From Geobacter sp. (GTDB lineage: Bacteria > Desulfobacterota > Desulfuromonadia > Geobacterales > DSM-12255): DNA of 32,151 nt. A program made the position numbers and the translations under genes. The DNA lies in the NCBI GenBank assembly GCA_016223015.1, contig JACRPV010000102.1, positions 1 to 32,151 on the forward strand. Reading direction: 5' to 3'. Shown in pieces: positions 6,952 to 13,668 of the stretch. Below the pieces are notes generated by a model. It saw only the letters and a program-made list of their open reading frames with translations. It did not search any database and was not told where the DNA came from. Each line of letters opens with the position of its first letter. Position 1 is the stretch's first letter.

Positions 6952-7556
6952 GCGATCGTACGATCTGGCTCAGTTGTGGTGTGGTGAGCGCCGAGATGGA
7001 GGAATTGCAGCGCCGTGGGTTGATCGAGGGCGAGCTGTTGTTTCTTGATTCCATGTTGCATATGGACCCTCAGAAGCTGGAAGCGCAGCTGACCGCAACG
7101 CTTGAGCAGATAATGGTAGGTTGTGGCTGCCTGGTCCTGGTCTACGGCGACTGCTCGGCCCGGATGCTCGACCTGGTCCGCAGTTACCATGCGGGCAGGG
7201 TTGCCGTTATCAACTGTGCCCAATTGCTGGTTGGCCGGGATCGCTACCGCCAGTTGATGGGAGAAAAGGCCTTTCTTGTCCTCCCTGAATGGGCGCGGCG
7301 CTGGGAGCAGATCATGAAGAATGAACTCGGCTTGAACCGAGCGGTGGCACACGACCTGATGGGTGAGCATTGCGGGATACTGGTCTATCTCGACACCGGC
7401 CTGCTTCCGGTGCCGGAGCAGCAGTTGCAGGAGTTTTCATCCTATACTGGTCTGCCTTGGCGGATAGAGGCCGTATCACTGGATACCATGCTGGCGAACC
7501 TGCTGGCGGCACAGGAAGATGCATGTTCCCATAGGCAACACGAGGAGCCGGCATGA
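6948..7556 (+). CDS. DUF1638 domain-containing protein
   Basis: The 202-aa protein carries the DUF1638 (PF07796) signature: CLVLVYGDCSARMLDLV, then RVAVINCAQLLVGRDRYRQLMGEKAFLVLPEWARRW. From family knowledge, DUF1638 genes are often found with corrinoid methyltransferase genes in anaerobes, but no biochemical role is established as far as I know. Visible cysteines (LSCG, VGCGC, GDC, INC, EHCG) are numerous for its size and could bind metal or act as thiol acceptors; this is inference. It is joined by 4-nt overlaps to the UroD-like gene before it and the histidine kinase after it, so all are made from one mRNA. Confidence 0.9.
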   Translation: MSDRTIWLSCGVVSAEMEELQRRGLIEGELLFLDSMLHMDPQKLEAQLTATLEQIMVGCGCLVLVYGDCSARMLDLVRSYHAGRVAVINCAQLLVGRDRYRQLMGEKAFLVLPEWARRWEQIMKNELGLNRAVAHDLMGEHCGILVYLDTGLLPVPEQQLQEFSSYTGLPWRIEAVSLDTMLANLLAAQEDACSHRQHEEPA

Positions 7557-10027
7557 GTGCGACGGAACCCTCCATACTTTCCTCGCCGGCAGCCCAGTTG
7601 ATGGCTATCGAGGTCATTACCGAACTTCTGGTTTCCACATCGCCGCAGAAACTGGGCGAGGTCCTGACCGATCACCTGCGCGAACTGAGCGGCGCCAGGA
7701 CCGTGATGGTCCTGGCCCATCGAAAAAGGCCTGAAAGAGATAGTCTGCTGCATGTCAGCCCGCTGCGGAGATTCGACCTCTTTGCTCCAGCGGAGCTCGA
7801 CCTGTTTTGCCTTGAGCATACCCCTGGAGAACTCCCGTATTCTCCGGACGAACTCCCCGCAGATCTTCCCTTGAAGGGAGTGCTGGTGCGGGCAGGCATC
7901 CAGTCTCTCGCACGGTTTCCGTTGCGTGCTGTCGGCGAACTGATCGGCATGCTGCTCCTGTTTGATCTGCCGGGGGTTGACCGCATCACCGAGACAAACC
8001 AGATCATCCATCTCCTTTCCTCGCCGATTGCCCTTGCCCTGAAAAACGCCCTGGCATACCGGCAGATCGAACAGCAGGCAAAGGAACTGGAAAAGCGGGT
8101 AGTGGAGCGCACCGCCGAGCTCAGCACGGCACAGATGCTTTTCAGGTCAGCCATTTACAATTCTCCGATTCCCATCATGATCCACGATGAAGACAACAGG
8201 GTTTTGCAATTGAGTCTCGGCTGGACGAACTTTTCCGGCTATACCCTGGAAGATATCCCGACGCTGGCCGATTGGACCGAACGTGCATACGGGGAGCGGA
8301 CAGGGAGCAAGAAGGCATATATCGATAACCTTTTCGAGATTGACCAGACGGTCGATAACGGGGAATGGACGATTACGGCGAAAGACGGCTCGAAAAGGAT
8401 CTGGCATTTCCAGACCACACCATTAGGAAAAGTCGGCAACAAACGTGTTCTCCTCAGCATGGCAGTCGACATCACCGAGCAGAAGCTGAACGAGGAGTCT
8501 TTGCGCAAGAGTGAGGAACGGCACAGGACTATCCTGCGAACGGCCATGGATGGCATCTGGCTGATGGATTTACAGGGACGCTTCCTTGAGGTGAACGAGA
8601 CCTATTGTCGCATGAGCGGTTACAGCATGCACGAGCTTTTGACGTTGACCGTTCATGATATCGAGGCCATGGAAACATGTGATGACGCTGCTGCCCACAT
8701 CAAAAAAATCATTGAACAGGGCAATGATCGCTTCGAGACCAGGCACCGCCGCAAGGATGGGTCCGTGTATGAGGTCGAAGTCAGCGCACAGTTTCGGCCG
8801 GTCGAGGGCGGGCAGATTGTGAGTTTCATCCAGGATATTTCCGAGCGGAAACGGTCAGAGGCAGAGAAAGCCACACTTGAAGGCCAGCTCAGACAGGCAC
8901 AGAAGATGGAGTCAATCGGCCGTCTGGCCGGCGGAGTGGCCCACGATTTCAACAATATGCTGGGAGTCATCCTGGGCCATACGGAAATTGGGCTCCTGAG
9001 AATGGACCCTTCCCATCACCTCTTTGCTCGACTGGTAGAAATCCGCAAGGCAGCGGAGCGCTCTGCCGACCTTACACGGCAGTTGCTGGCCTTTGCCCGG
9101 AAACAGACGGTTACACCCAAGGTCGTCGACCTCAACGAGACTGTGGGGGAGATGCTCCAGATGCTGCAACGGCTCATCGGAGAGGATATTACGCTCACCT
9201 TCCAGCAGGCACCCGATCTCTGGCCGGTGATGATGGACCCGTCTCAGGTAGACCAGATCCTTGCCAATCTGTGCGTTAATGCACGGGACGCCATCGAGGA
9301 CACCGGCCGGATTGCCATAGTTACGGAAAACTGCAGTGTCGATGCCGCCTATTGCACCCATAACCCGGACGCGGAACCGCGGGAGTATGTGCGGCTTGTC
9401 GTGAGCGACGACGGCTGCGGCATGGACAGGGAGACGCAGAGCCACATATTCGAACCGTTTTACACGACCAAGGAAATGGGGAAGGGGACCGGTCTGGGGC
9501 TGGCAACAGTCTATGGTGCAGTCAGGCAGAATGGCGGGTTCATCAACATCTACAGCGAGCCGGGACAGGGCTCTACCTTTTCGGTCTATCTCCCCCGCCA
9601 TGCAGGGAAGACCCATGAGGTGCAGCCAGAGGCCGCTTCGCCACCGGTTCAGCGCGGCCATGAGACCATCCTGCTGGTGGAGGATGAGCCGGCCATACTG
9701 GAAATAACCTCCATGATGCTGGAGGAGCAGGGGTATGCCGTCCTGGCGGCGACAACCCCTGGCGAGGCGATCCAGTTTGCCAGGGAACACGTCGGGGAGA
9801 TCAACCTGCTCATGACCGACGTGATCATGCCGGAAATGAACGGCCGCGATCTGGCCAAAAACCTCCTCACCCTCTATCCCCGCATGAAGCGCCTCTTCAT
9901 GTCAGGCTATACGGCCGACATAATAGCCCATCACGGCGTGCTGGATGAAGGGGCTCATTTCATCCAGAAACCGTTCTCGCTCGCCAGCATGACGGACAAG
10001 GTCCGCCTGGTGCTGGACAGCCCGTAA
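7553..10027 (+). CDS. Hybrid sensor histidine kinase (GAF-PAS-PAS-HisKA-HATPase-REC)
   Basis: The 824-aa protein reads in order: GAF-like domain (about 15-165); coiled-coil linker (EQQAKELEKRVVERTAEL, about 168-190); PAS1 (about 197-315); PAS2 (about 322-440); HisKA with phospho-acceptor His464 in GGVAHDFNNMLGV; HATPase_c with N-box LANLCVNARDAIED, G1 DDGCGM and G2 GKGTGLGL; and a C-terminal receiver with Asp756 in MTDVIMPEMNG. No transmembrane segments are seen, so it is a soluble sensor. Autophosphorylation at His464 and intramolecular transfer to Asp756 are expected. No DNA-binding regulator is encoded next to it. Its start overlaps the DUF1638 stop by 4 nt, which ties it to the corrinoid/UroD genes and suggests that it senses their cofactor, substrate or methylation state. 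Confidence 0.95.
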   Translation: MSATEPSILSSPAAQLMAIEVITELLVSTSPQKLGEVLTDHLRELSGARTVMVLAHRKRPERDSLLHVSPLRRFDLFAPAELDLFCLEHTPGELPYSPDELPADLPLKGVLVRAGIQSLARFPLRAVGELIGMLLLFDLPGVDRITETNQIIHLLSSPIALALKNALAYRQIEQQAKELEKRVVERTAELSTAQMLFRSAIYNSPIPIMIHDEDNRVLQLSLGWTNFSGYTLEDIPTLADWTERAYGERTGSKKAYIDNLFEIDQTVDNGEWTITAKDGSKRIWHFQTTPLGKVGNKRVLLSMAVDITEQKLNEESLRKSEERHRTILRTAMDGIWLMDLQGRFLEVNETYCRMSGYSMHELLTLTVHDIEAMETCDDAAAHIKKIIEQGNDRFETRHRRKDGSVYEVEVSAQFRPVEGGQIVSFIQDISERKRSEAEKATLEGQLRQAQKMESIGRLAGGVAHDFNNMLGVILGHTEIGLLRMDPSHHLFARLVEIRKAAERSADLTRQLLAFARKQTVTPKVVDLNETVGEMLQMLQRLIGEDITLTFQQAPDLWPVMMDPSQVDQILANLCVNARDAIEDTGRIAIVTENCSVDAAYCTHNPDAEPREYVRLVVSDDGCGMDRETQSHIFEPFYTTKEMGKGTGLGLATVYGAVRQNGGFINIYSEPGQGSTFSVYLPRHAGKTHEVQPEAASPPVQRGHETILLVEDEPAILEITSMMLEEQGYAVLAATTPGEAIQFAREHVGEINLLMTDVIMPEMNGRDLAKNLLTLYPRMKRLFMSGYTADIIAHHGVLDEGAHFIQKPFSLASMTDKVRLVLDSP

Positions 10028-10081
10028 CTGCAGATGGCCAATACCCGCTCAGACGCACTGTAACGCTCAGGCCCTCAGTTG

Positions 10082-10324
10082 ATGGAAGTCTCTTTCCGGC
10101 TACGAAGAGGGGCATACGGCCATTGCACGGTTGTCCTCTTTGAGCGGGAAGGGGCGGAGATCTGCGTTACCGCCGGGGAAGCGGGGGTCCGGTTTCTCTT
10201 TATCGCCGGCAAACCGCTGCACGAACCGGTTGCCTGGTACGGTCCCATTGTCATGAACACCCAGGAGGAGTTGCGGATCGCCTTCGAGGAATTCGAAAAG
10301 GGGACGTTCATCAAGAAACGGTGA
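10082..10324 (+). pseudogene. Pirin family protein, C-terminal remnant
   Basis: The ~80 codons encode VRFLFIAGKPLHEPVAWYGPIVMNTQEELRIAFEEFEKGTFIK, which matches the C-terminal end of bacterial pirins (GxPLxEPVxWyGPxVMNTxEEL). A full pirin is about 280-290 aa, and the N-terminal cupin with the metal-binding His/Glu residues is absent. Only ~50 nt separate this ORF from the kinase stop, so the rest is not hidden in another frame. There is no good ribosome binding site. Most likely this is a truncated gene left by a deletion that joined it to the kinase operon. Confidence 0.75.
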
Positions 10325-10341
10325 GTGCCGGGGTGAACCGG

Positions 10342-11055
10342 TCAGTCGATCAGGAGGGGCGCCTGTTCCGGGCTAGAGGTTGCATCGGTCGGTCCCAGGG
10401 GGAGGATGCATTCTGGTGTATCGTTCCGTGGGTTGTTGACTAGCGATGTGACAGGATAGGCCGTCATGACACCGGGAGGGTAGGGCTTGCAGAGGGGGAG
10501 CAGCCTCTCGGGCTCCGATACCTCGCGGTCCAGCCAGAGTGAATATTCGGCAGGATGCAGAATGACCGGCATCCGGTCATGGATCTCTTCCATGAGCTTG
10601 TTGGCGCTGGTCGTAAGGATGGCGCAGGATTCTAGGATGGCTCCTTCAGGGGTTTTCCAGTGTTCCCAGATGCCGGCAAACCCCATGGGAGAACCATCGG
10701 CCATGCCGACATAGTAGGGCGATTTTCCCGAGTCGAGCTGGCGCCATTCGTAGAAGCCCGTGGCAGGGATCAGGCAGCGGCGGGTGCGGACTGCCTGACG
10801 GAAGGTGCGTTTTTCGAAAACGGTCTCTGCTCGGGCATTGAGCAACCGGTAGCCGATGGCGGGATCGTCGGCCCATGACGGAACAAGGCCCCATTTCATG
10901 AGATCGAGCCGGTTTTCGCCGCCGAGGCTCCTGATGACGGCAATCTGCTGGCTCGGCGCAATATTGAAACGAGGCAACAGGTCAGGCGTGCCCAACAGCT
11001 TGAAGATTTCGGCAAGCTGTATCGCGCTCAGTTGTAGGGTAAATCGGCCGCACAT
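10342..11055 (-). CDS. yedK: SOS response-associated peptidase family protein (SRAP; YedK/HMCES)
   Basis: This 237-aa SRAP-domain protein forms a stable thiazolidine DNA-protein crosslink with abasic sites in single-stranded DNA and can also reverse it. All key parts are present: Cys2 right after Met1 (MCGRFT), NIAPSQQIAV, NARAETVFEK (Asn and Glu), LIPATGFYEW (Glu) and the His in HDRMPVIL. Length is normal for the family (220-240 aa). AGAGGAG lies a few nt before the ATG. The upstream DNA contains a short overlapping palindrome (see separate entry) that might be a damage-response operator, although it does not match a known LexA box exactly. It is transcribed away from the pirin remnant. Confidence 0.95.
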   Translation of the reverse strand: MCGRFTLQLSAIQLAEIFKLLGTPDLLPRFNIAPSQQIAVIRSLGGENRLDLMKWGLVPSWADDPAIGYRLLNARAETVFEKRTFRQAVRTRRCLIPATGFYEWRQLDSGKSPYYVGMADGSPMGFAGIWEHWKTPEGAILESCAILTTSANKLMEEIHDRMPVILHPAEYSLWLDREVSEPERLLPLCKPYPPGVMTAYPVTSLVNNPRNDTPECILPLGPTDATSSPEQAPLLID

Positions 11056-11097
11056 GGGATCTCCTCTGGTTCCGGATTTGCTGATTGACTGTGAGCA

Positions 11098-11112
11098 CGA
11101 ACAGGTTCAACC
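11098..11112 (-). promoter_or_regulatory. Overlapping palindromes upstream of yedK (operator candidate)
   Basis: CGAACAGGTTCAACC holds two overlapping dyads: GAAC-ag-GTTC and GGTT-c-AACC. On the minus strand they lie ~45 nt before the yedK start and just after a possible promoter (TTGATT … TATGGT). Spacing differs from both the B. subtilis-type (CGAAC-N4-GTTCG) and the published Geobacter LexA-type boxes as I recall them, so the regulator is uncertain. Confidence 0.3.
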
Positions 11113-11243
11113 CTGAAAGAGCATACCATATGTGTATCATGCCAGGAATCAAGAGCAAAGAGAATCTCATCCTATTCGCGTAAAAGCGCTTATACGGCCG
11201 ATCCAGGGGTGGGGAGATACCGGCGGGGTTCTCGTGGACAGGA

Positions 11244-11271
11244 AAGGGGCCGGCATGGTGTCCGGCCCCTT
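11244..11271 (-). terminator. Hairpin, possible terminator of the htpX-terC-RHH operon
   Basis: AAGGGGCCGG-acaccatg-CCGGCCCCTT on the minus strand is a perfect 10-bp, very GC-rich stem located 33 nt after the RHH stop. The following sequence TTCCTGTCC is only partly T-rich, so termination may be weak or may be helped by Rho. Confidence 0.55.
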
Positions 11272-11304
11272 GCAGGGAATCCGTCAGATCAGAAAGCGGT
11301 GCGG

Positions 11305-11652
11305 TCAGGCATCGAGACAGAGTCTCTGCCGCTGTGCCATCCAGAGATCCAAGGCCTCGCGGATCACCTCCGACACATTCTTTGAACTCGACTTGGTTAT
11401 CCGTTCAAGCGTCTTCTTTTCCTTATCACTGATCCGCAGCGAAACGACATTCTTCAGCGCACTGTCGTCACGTTTCCGTTTTTGTGCCTTTGGCGATTCA
11501 TCCTGGGGTCTTTTTCTGTAATAGCGCATCTCCTCTCCTCCTGTTGTGAATAGATTGGTCTGTTTCTGCGATGACTTCCTGCCTTTGTTGATCTCCACAC
11601 CCTGGCGTTCGGACATCAGGAGATCCACGTTGTCACAGACGGGACATTTCAT
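11305..11652 (-). CDS. Half zinc-ribbon joined to a ribbon-helix-helix DNA-binding domain
   Basis: The frame encodes two unlike parts. Residues 1-19 (MKCPVCDNVDLLMSERQGVEI) match the first half of the zf-TFIIB-type ribbon, but the expected second half (YCPxCRGVWLDRGELDK) is missing, so only one CxxC exists. A basic linker follows, then a ribbon-helix-helix domain (VVSLRISDKEKKTLERI…NVSEVIREALDLW) typical of MetJ/Arc-like regulators and antitoxins. A very strong ribosome binding site (AGGAGG, 7 nt spacing) precedes an in-frame ATG at 11529, so the 74-aa RHH protein alone (11305-11529) is probably the main product. The start at 11652 is preferred over 11658 because AAGGAGG abuts the earlier ATG. 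It sits 21 nt after terC in the same direction. No toxin partner is visible. Confidence 0.75.
   Translation of the reverse strand: MKCPVCDNVDLLMSERQGVEINKGRKSSQKQTNLFTTGGEEMRYYRKRPQDESPKAQKRKRDDSALKNVVSLRISDKEKKTLERITKSSSKNVSEVIREALDLWMAQRQRLCLDA
11530..11542 (-). promoter_or_regulatory. Internal ribosome binding site for the RHH-only product
   Basis: Minus strand AGGAGGAGAGGAG directly before ATG (11529-11527). The AGGAGG core is spaced 7 nt from the start, close to ideal. This decides that the RHH domain can be translated without the zinc-ribbon fragment. Confidence 0.75.
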
Positions 11653-11673
11653 CTGCATCCTCCTTGGTTGAAT

Positions 11674-12444
11674 TCAGCTGTTTTTTTCAAGTGCCGCGTT
11701 TTCCTCTTCTTCGGTAAATGGCTGGTGGAGTTTGACCGGCGTCCCGGTCTGACGAAGGCGGAGGTTAAGCATCTCGACCATGACGGAAAAGGCCATGGCG
11801 AAGTAGATGTATCCCTTGGGGAGGTGCCGGTCCAGACCGTCACCGATCAGCGCCACCCCTATCAGGATGAGGAAGGAAAGGGCCAGCATCTTGATGGTCG
11901 GGTGCCGATCCACGAAGGCGCTGATCTTGCCGGAGAAGAGCATCATGAAGCCGACCGCCAGGACCACCGCAGCGACCATCACTCCGACCTTGCTGGCCAT
12001 TCCCAGTGCGGTGATGATGGAGTCCAGGGAAAAGACGATATCCAGGAGAAGGATCTGGACGATGACCGCGGCAAAGCCTGCCGCAGCCCGGGTGCTGGAG
12101 TGTCCTTCCTTCCCCTCCAGCTTCTCGTGGATCTCCATGGTGCTTTTCCCCAGGAGAAAGAGCCCGCCGGAGAGAAGTATGAGGTCCCTCCCGGAGATCT
12201 CGTTGCCGATTACCGTGAAGAGCGGGGCGGTGAGACCCATCAGCCAGGTAAGGGAAAAGAGCAGGGCTATCCGGATGAACATCGCCAGGCCGAGCCCGGT
12301 CAGGCGGGCCTTTTCCTGCTGGTGGGCCGGGAGTTTCCCGGCAAGTATGGAAATAAATATGATGTTGTCGATGCCGAGTACGATCTCCAGCGCCGTCAGT
12401 GTCGCCAGCGCCAGCCAGACCTGGGGGTCAGCCAACCACTCCAT
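11674..12444 (-). CDS. TerC family integral membrane protein, probable Mn2+ exporter
   Basis: The 256-aa inner-membrane protein has about seven hydrophobic segments. It carries the two acidic TerC/Alx motifs embedded in membrane helices: ALEIVLGIDNIIF (about 18-30) and LLLDIVFSLDSIITAL (about 137-152). Such paired acidic residues coordinate the transported metal; relatives Alx/MeeF-type proteins export manganese. The proposed Mn2+ role is supported here by a yybP-ykoY manganese riboswitch at the head of the operon. A cytoplasmic charged loop (EKLEGKEGHSSTR) separates the halves. AGGAG precedes the ATG by 9 nt. It lies 51 nt downstream of htpX and 21 nt before the ribbon/RHH gene. The track ORF on the opposite strand (11668-12471) is a shadow. 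Confidence 0.93.
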   Translation of the reverse strand: MEWLADPQVWLALATLTALEIVLGIDNIIFISILAGKLPAHQQEKARLTGLGLAMFIRIALLFSLTWLMGLTAPLFTVIGNEISGRDLILLSGGLFLLGKSTMEIHEKLEGKEGHSSTRAAAGFAAVIVQILLLDIVFSLDSIITALGMASKVGVMVAAVVLAVGFMMLFSGKISAFVDRHPTIKMLALSFLILIGVALIGDGLDRHLPKGYIYFAMAFSVMVEMLNLRLRQTGTPVKLHQPFTEEEENAALEKNS

Positions 12445-12495
12445 GGTGTGAGGCTCCTTGTCCTATGGTGAATTATGCTCGTTACTGCTGCAATC

Positions 12496-13356
12496 TTACC
12501 GGGGCCGGCTCGCCATCCCCTCCAGCCGGGCGATCCGCTCCTCCATGGGGGGATGGGTGGAGAAGAGGGACATGAGGCTGCCGCCGGTGAGCGGGTTGAC
12601 GATGAAGAGGTGCGCCGATGCGGGTCGGGCCTCCTGCATCGGGATCATCTGCGAGGCCGAGTGGAGCTTGCGCAGGGCGTTTGCCAGGGCCAGCGGACGG
12701 CCGCAGATGCGGGCTCCGCTCTCGTCGGCCAAGTATTCGCGGGAGCGGGAGACCGCCATCTGGATCAGCATGGCAGCAATCGGGGCAATGATCGCCATGG
12801 CCAGCGAACCGATCAGTCCGCCTGCTCCCTCGCCATCTTCGTCGCTCCGGCCGGCACCGAGCATGGCCCCCCACTGCAGCATGTTGCCGAGCATGGAGAT
12901 GGCGCCGGCAAAGGTGGCGGCAATGGTGGAGACGAGGATGTCACGGTTCTTGACGTGGGCCAATTCATGGGCCATGACCCCTTCCAACTCATCAGGGGAG
13001 AGGATGCGCAGGATCCCCTCGGTGGCGGCGACCGTGGCATGATCCGGGTTGCGGCCGGTGGCAAAGGCGTTGGGGCTCTCCGAAGGGATGATGTAGACCT
13101 TCGGCATGGGGAGGCCGGCCTGAAACGCCAGGCGGCGAACCATGCCGTAGAAAGCGGGATGGTAGTTTTCGCCGATCTCCTGGGCGCCGTACATCTTCAG
13201 GACGATCTTGTCGGAGAACCAGTAGGAGTAGAAGTTCATGGCGAGTGCCATGCAAAAGGCAAAGACCATCCCGGTCTTGCCGCCGATGGCGCTACCCATC
13301 AGGACCATCAGCACGGTGAGCAGTGAAAGGAGAAGGGTTGTCTTGAGTTGATTCAT
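12496..13356 (-). CDS. htpX: Zinc metalloprotease HtpX (M48B), membrane-bound
   Basis: HtpX is an inner-membrane protease that degrades misfolded membrane proteins. The 286-aa protein has two N-terminal transmembrane segments ([19 protein letters not shown] and [18 protein letters not shown]). It has the zinc motif HELAH in [14 protein letters not shown], two further hydrophobic segments around 150-190, and [11 protein letters not shown] supplying the third zinc ligand (Glu). The HPPMEERI motif near the C-terminus is also typical. ATG 13356 is chosen over the track start because GGAGG is then 8 nt upstream. A yybP-ykoY riboswitch and terminator lie in its leader, so expression of the protease together with terC is expected to rise with Mn2+. 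Identity is firm. Confidence 0.96.
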   Translation of the reverse strand: MNQLKTTLLLSLLTVLMVLMGSAIGGKTGMVFAFCMALAMNFYSYWFSDKIVLKMYGAQEIGENYHPAFYGMVRRLAFQAGLPMPKVYIIPSESPNAFATGRNPDHATVAATEGILRILSPDELEGVMAHELAHVKNRDILVSTIAATFAGAISMLGNMLQWGAMLGAGRSDEDGEGAGGLIGSLAMAIIAPIAAMLIQMAVSRSREYLADESGARICGRPLALANALRKLHSASQMIPMQEARPASAHLFIVNPLTGGSLMSLFSTHPPMEERIARLEGMASRPR

Positions 13357-13392
13357 GGTGTCTACCTCCAACGTTCTGGTAATCGCCGGGGT

Positions 13393-13438
13393 AAAAAAAA
13401 GACCTTTACCCGCGGCTTGGTTGCCTGGATAAAGGTCT
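13393..13438 (-). terminator. Riboswitch-controlled intrinsic terminator in the htpX leader
   Basis: AGACCTTTA(TCC)…(GGG)TAAAGGTCT followed by eight T's on the minus strand, ~40 nt before the htpX start. The 5' arm AGACCTTTATCC is also the 3' strand of the aptamer P1 stem. Aptamer folding and termination are therefore mutually exclusive, the usual ON-switch layout in which Mn2+ binding prevents termination. Confidence 0.9.
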
Positions 13439-13533
13439 AGTTGGCAGATTACTGCCCCGGTTCCGGGCCTTGCGGCCGTCTTGACGGAAACCGGGTCGGC
13501 CTTGTCGGTGGCCGATAACTACTCCCCTTTACG
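13427..13533 (-). ncRNA. yybP-ykoY manganese riboswitch aptamer
   Basis: Read on the minus strand, the leader starts GTAAAGGGGAGTAG and ends AGACCTTTATCC. Between them lies a central CCGTCAAGACGG. These match the yybP-ykoY consensus (AAAGGGGAGUAG … GUCA … AGACCUUU): the first and last blocks pair as P1 (GUAAAGG with CCUUUAU), and the UCA segment is in the expected place before the second leg. The class binds Mn2+ and controls Mn exporters such as TerC/Alx and MntP types. Here it heads htpX-terC. It begins within a few nucleotides of the predicted transcription start. Confidence 0.9.
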
Positions 13534-13541
13534 ATATCGAA

Positions 13542-13570
13542 ACAATAATAATCATCGGGTCGGTTGTCAA
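13542..13570 (-). promoter_or_regulatory. Promoter of the htpX-terC operon
   Basis: Minus-strand TTGACA (13570-13565), a 17-nt spacer and TATTGT (13547-13542). The predicted start (~13535) falls at the 5' edge of the riboswitch aptamer. Both elements and spacing are near consensus. Confidence 0.8.
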
Positions 13571-13668
13571 GGCAATTTTTCAACCCGTTTCCCGATACCG
13601 GTCGCTCTTGCCGACTGTGTGCCGTGGTATGATCGTCCCGACCTGCGTATACAGGCGCTCTACAGACG

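Noticed and set aside
11098-11112. LexA/SOS box upstream of yedK
   Set aside because: The dyads GAAC-N2-GTTC and GGTT-N-AACC do not have the spacing of the LexA boxes I know; kept only as a low-confidence operator.
11305-11529. RHH protein as antitoxin of a toxin-antitoxin pair
   Set aside because: No toxin-like ORF overlaps or follows it; the neighbours are terC and yedK.
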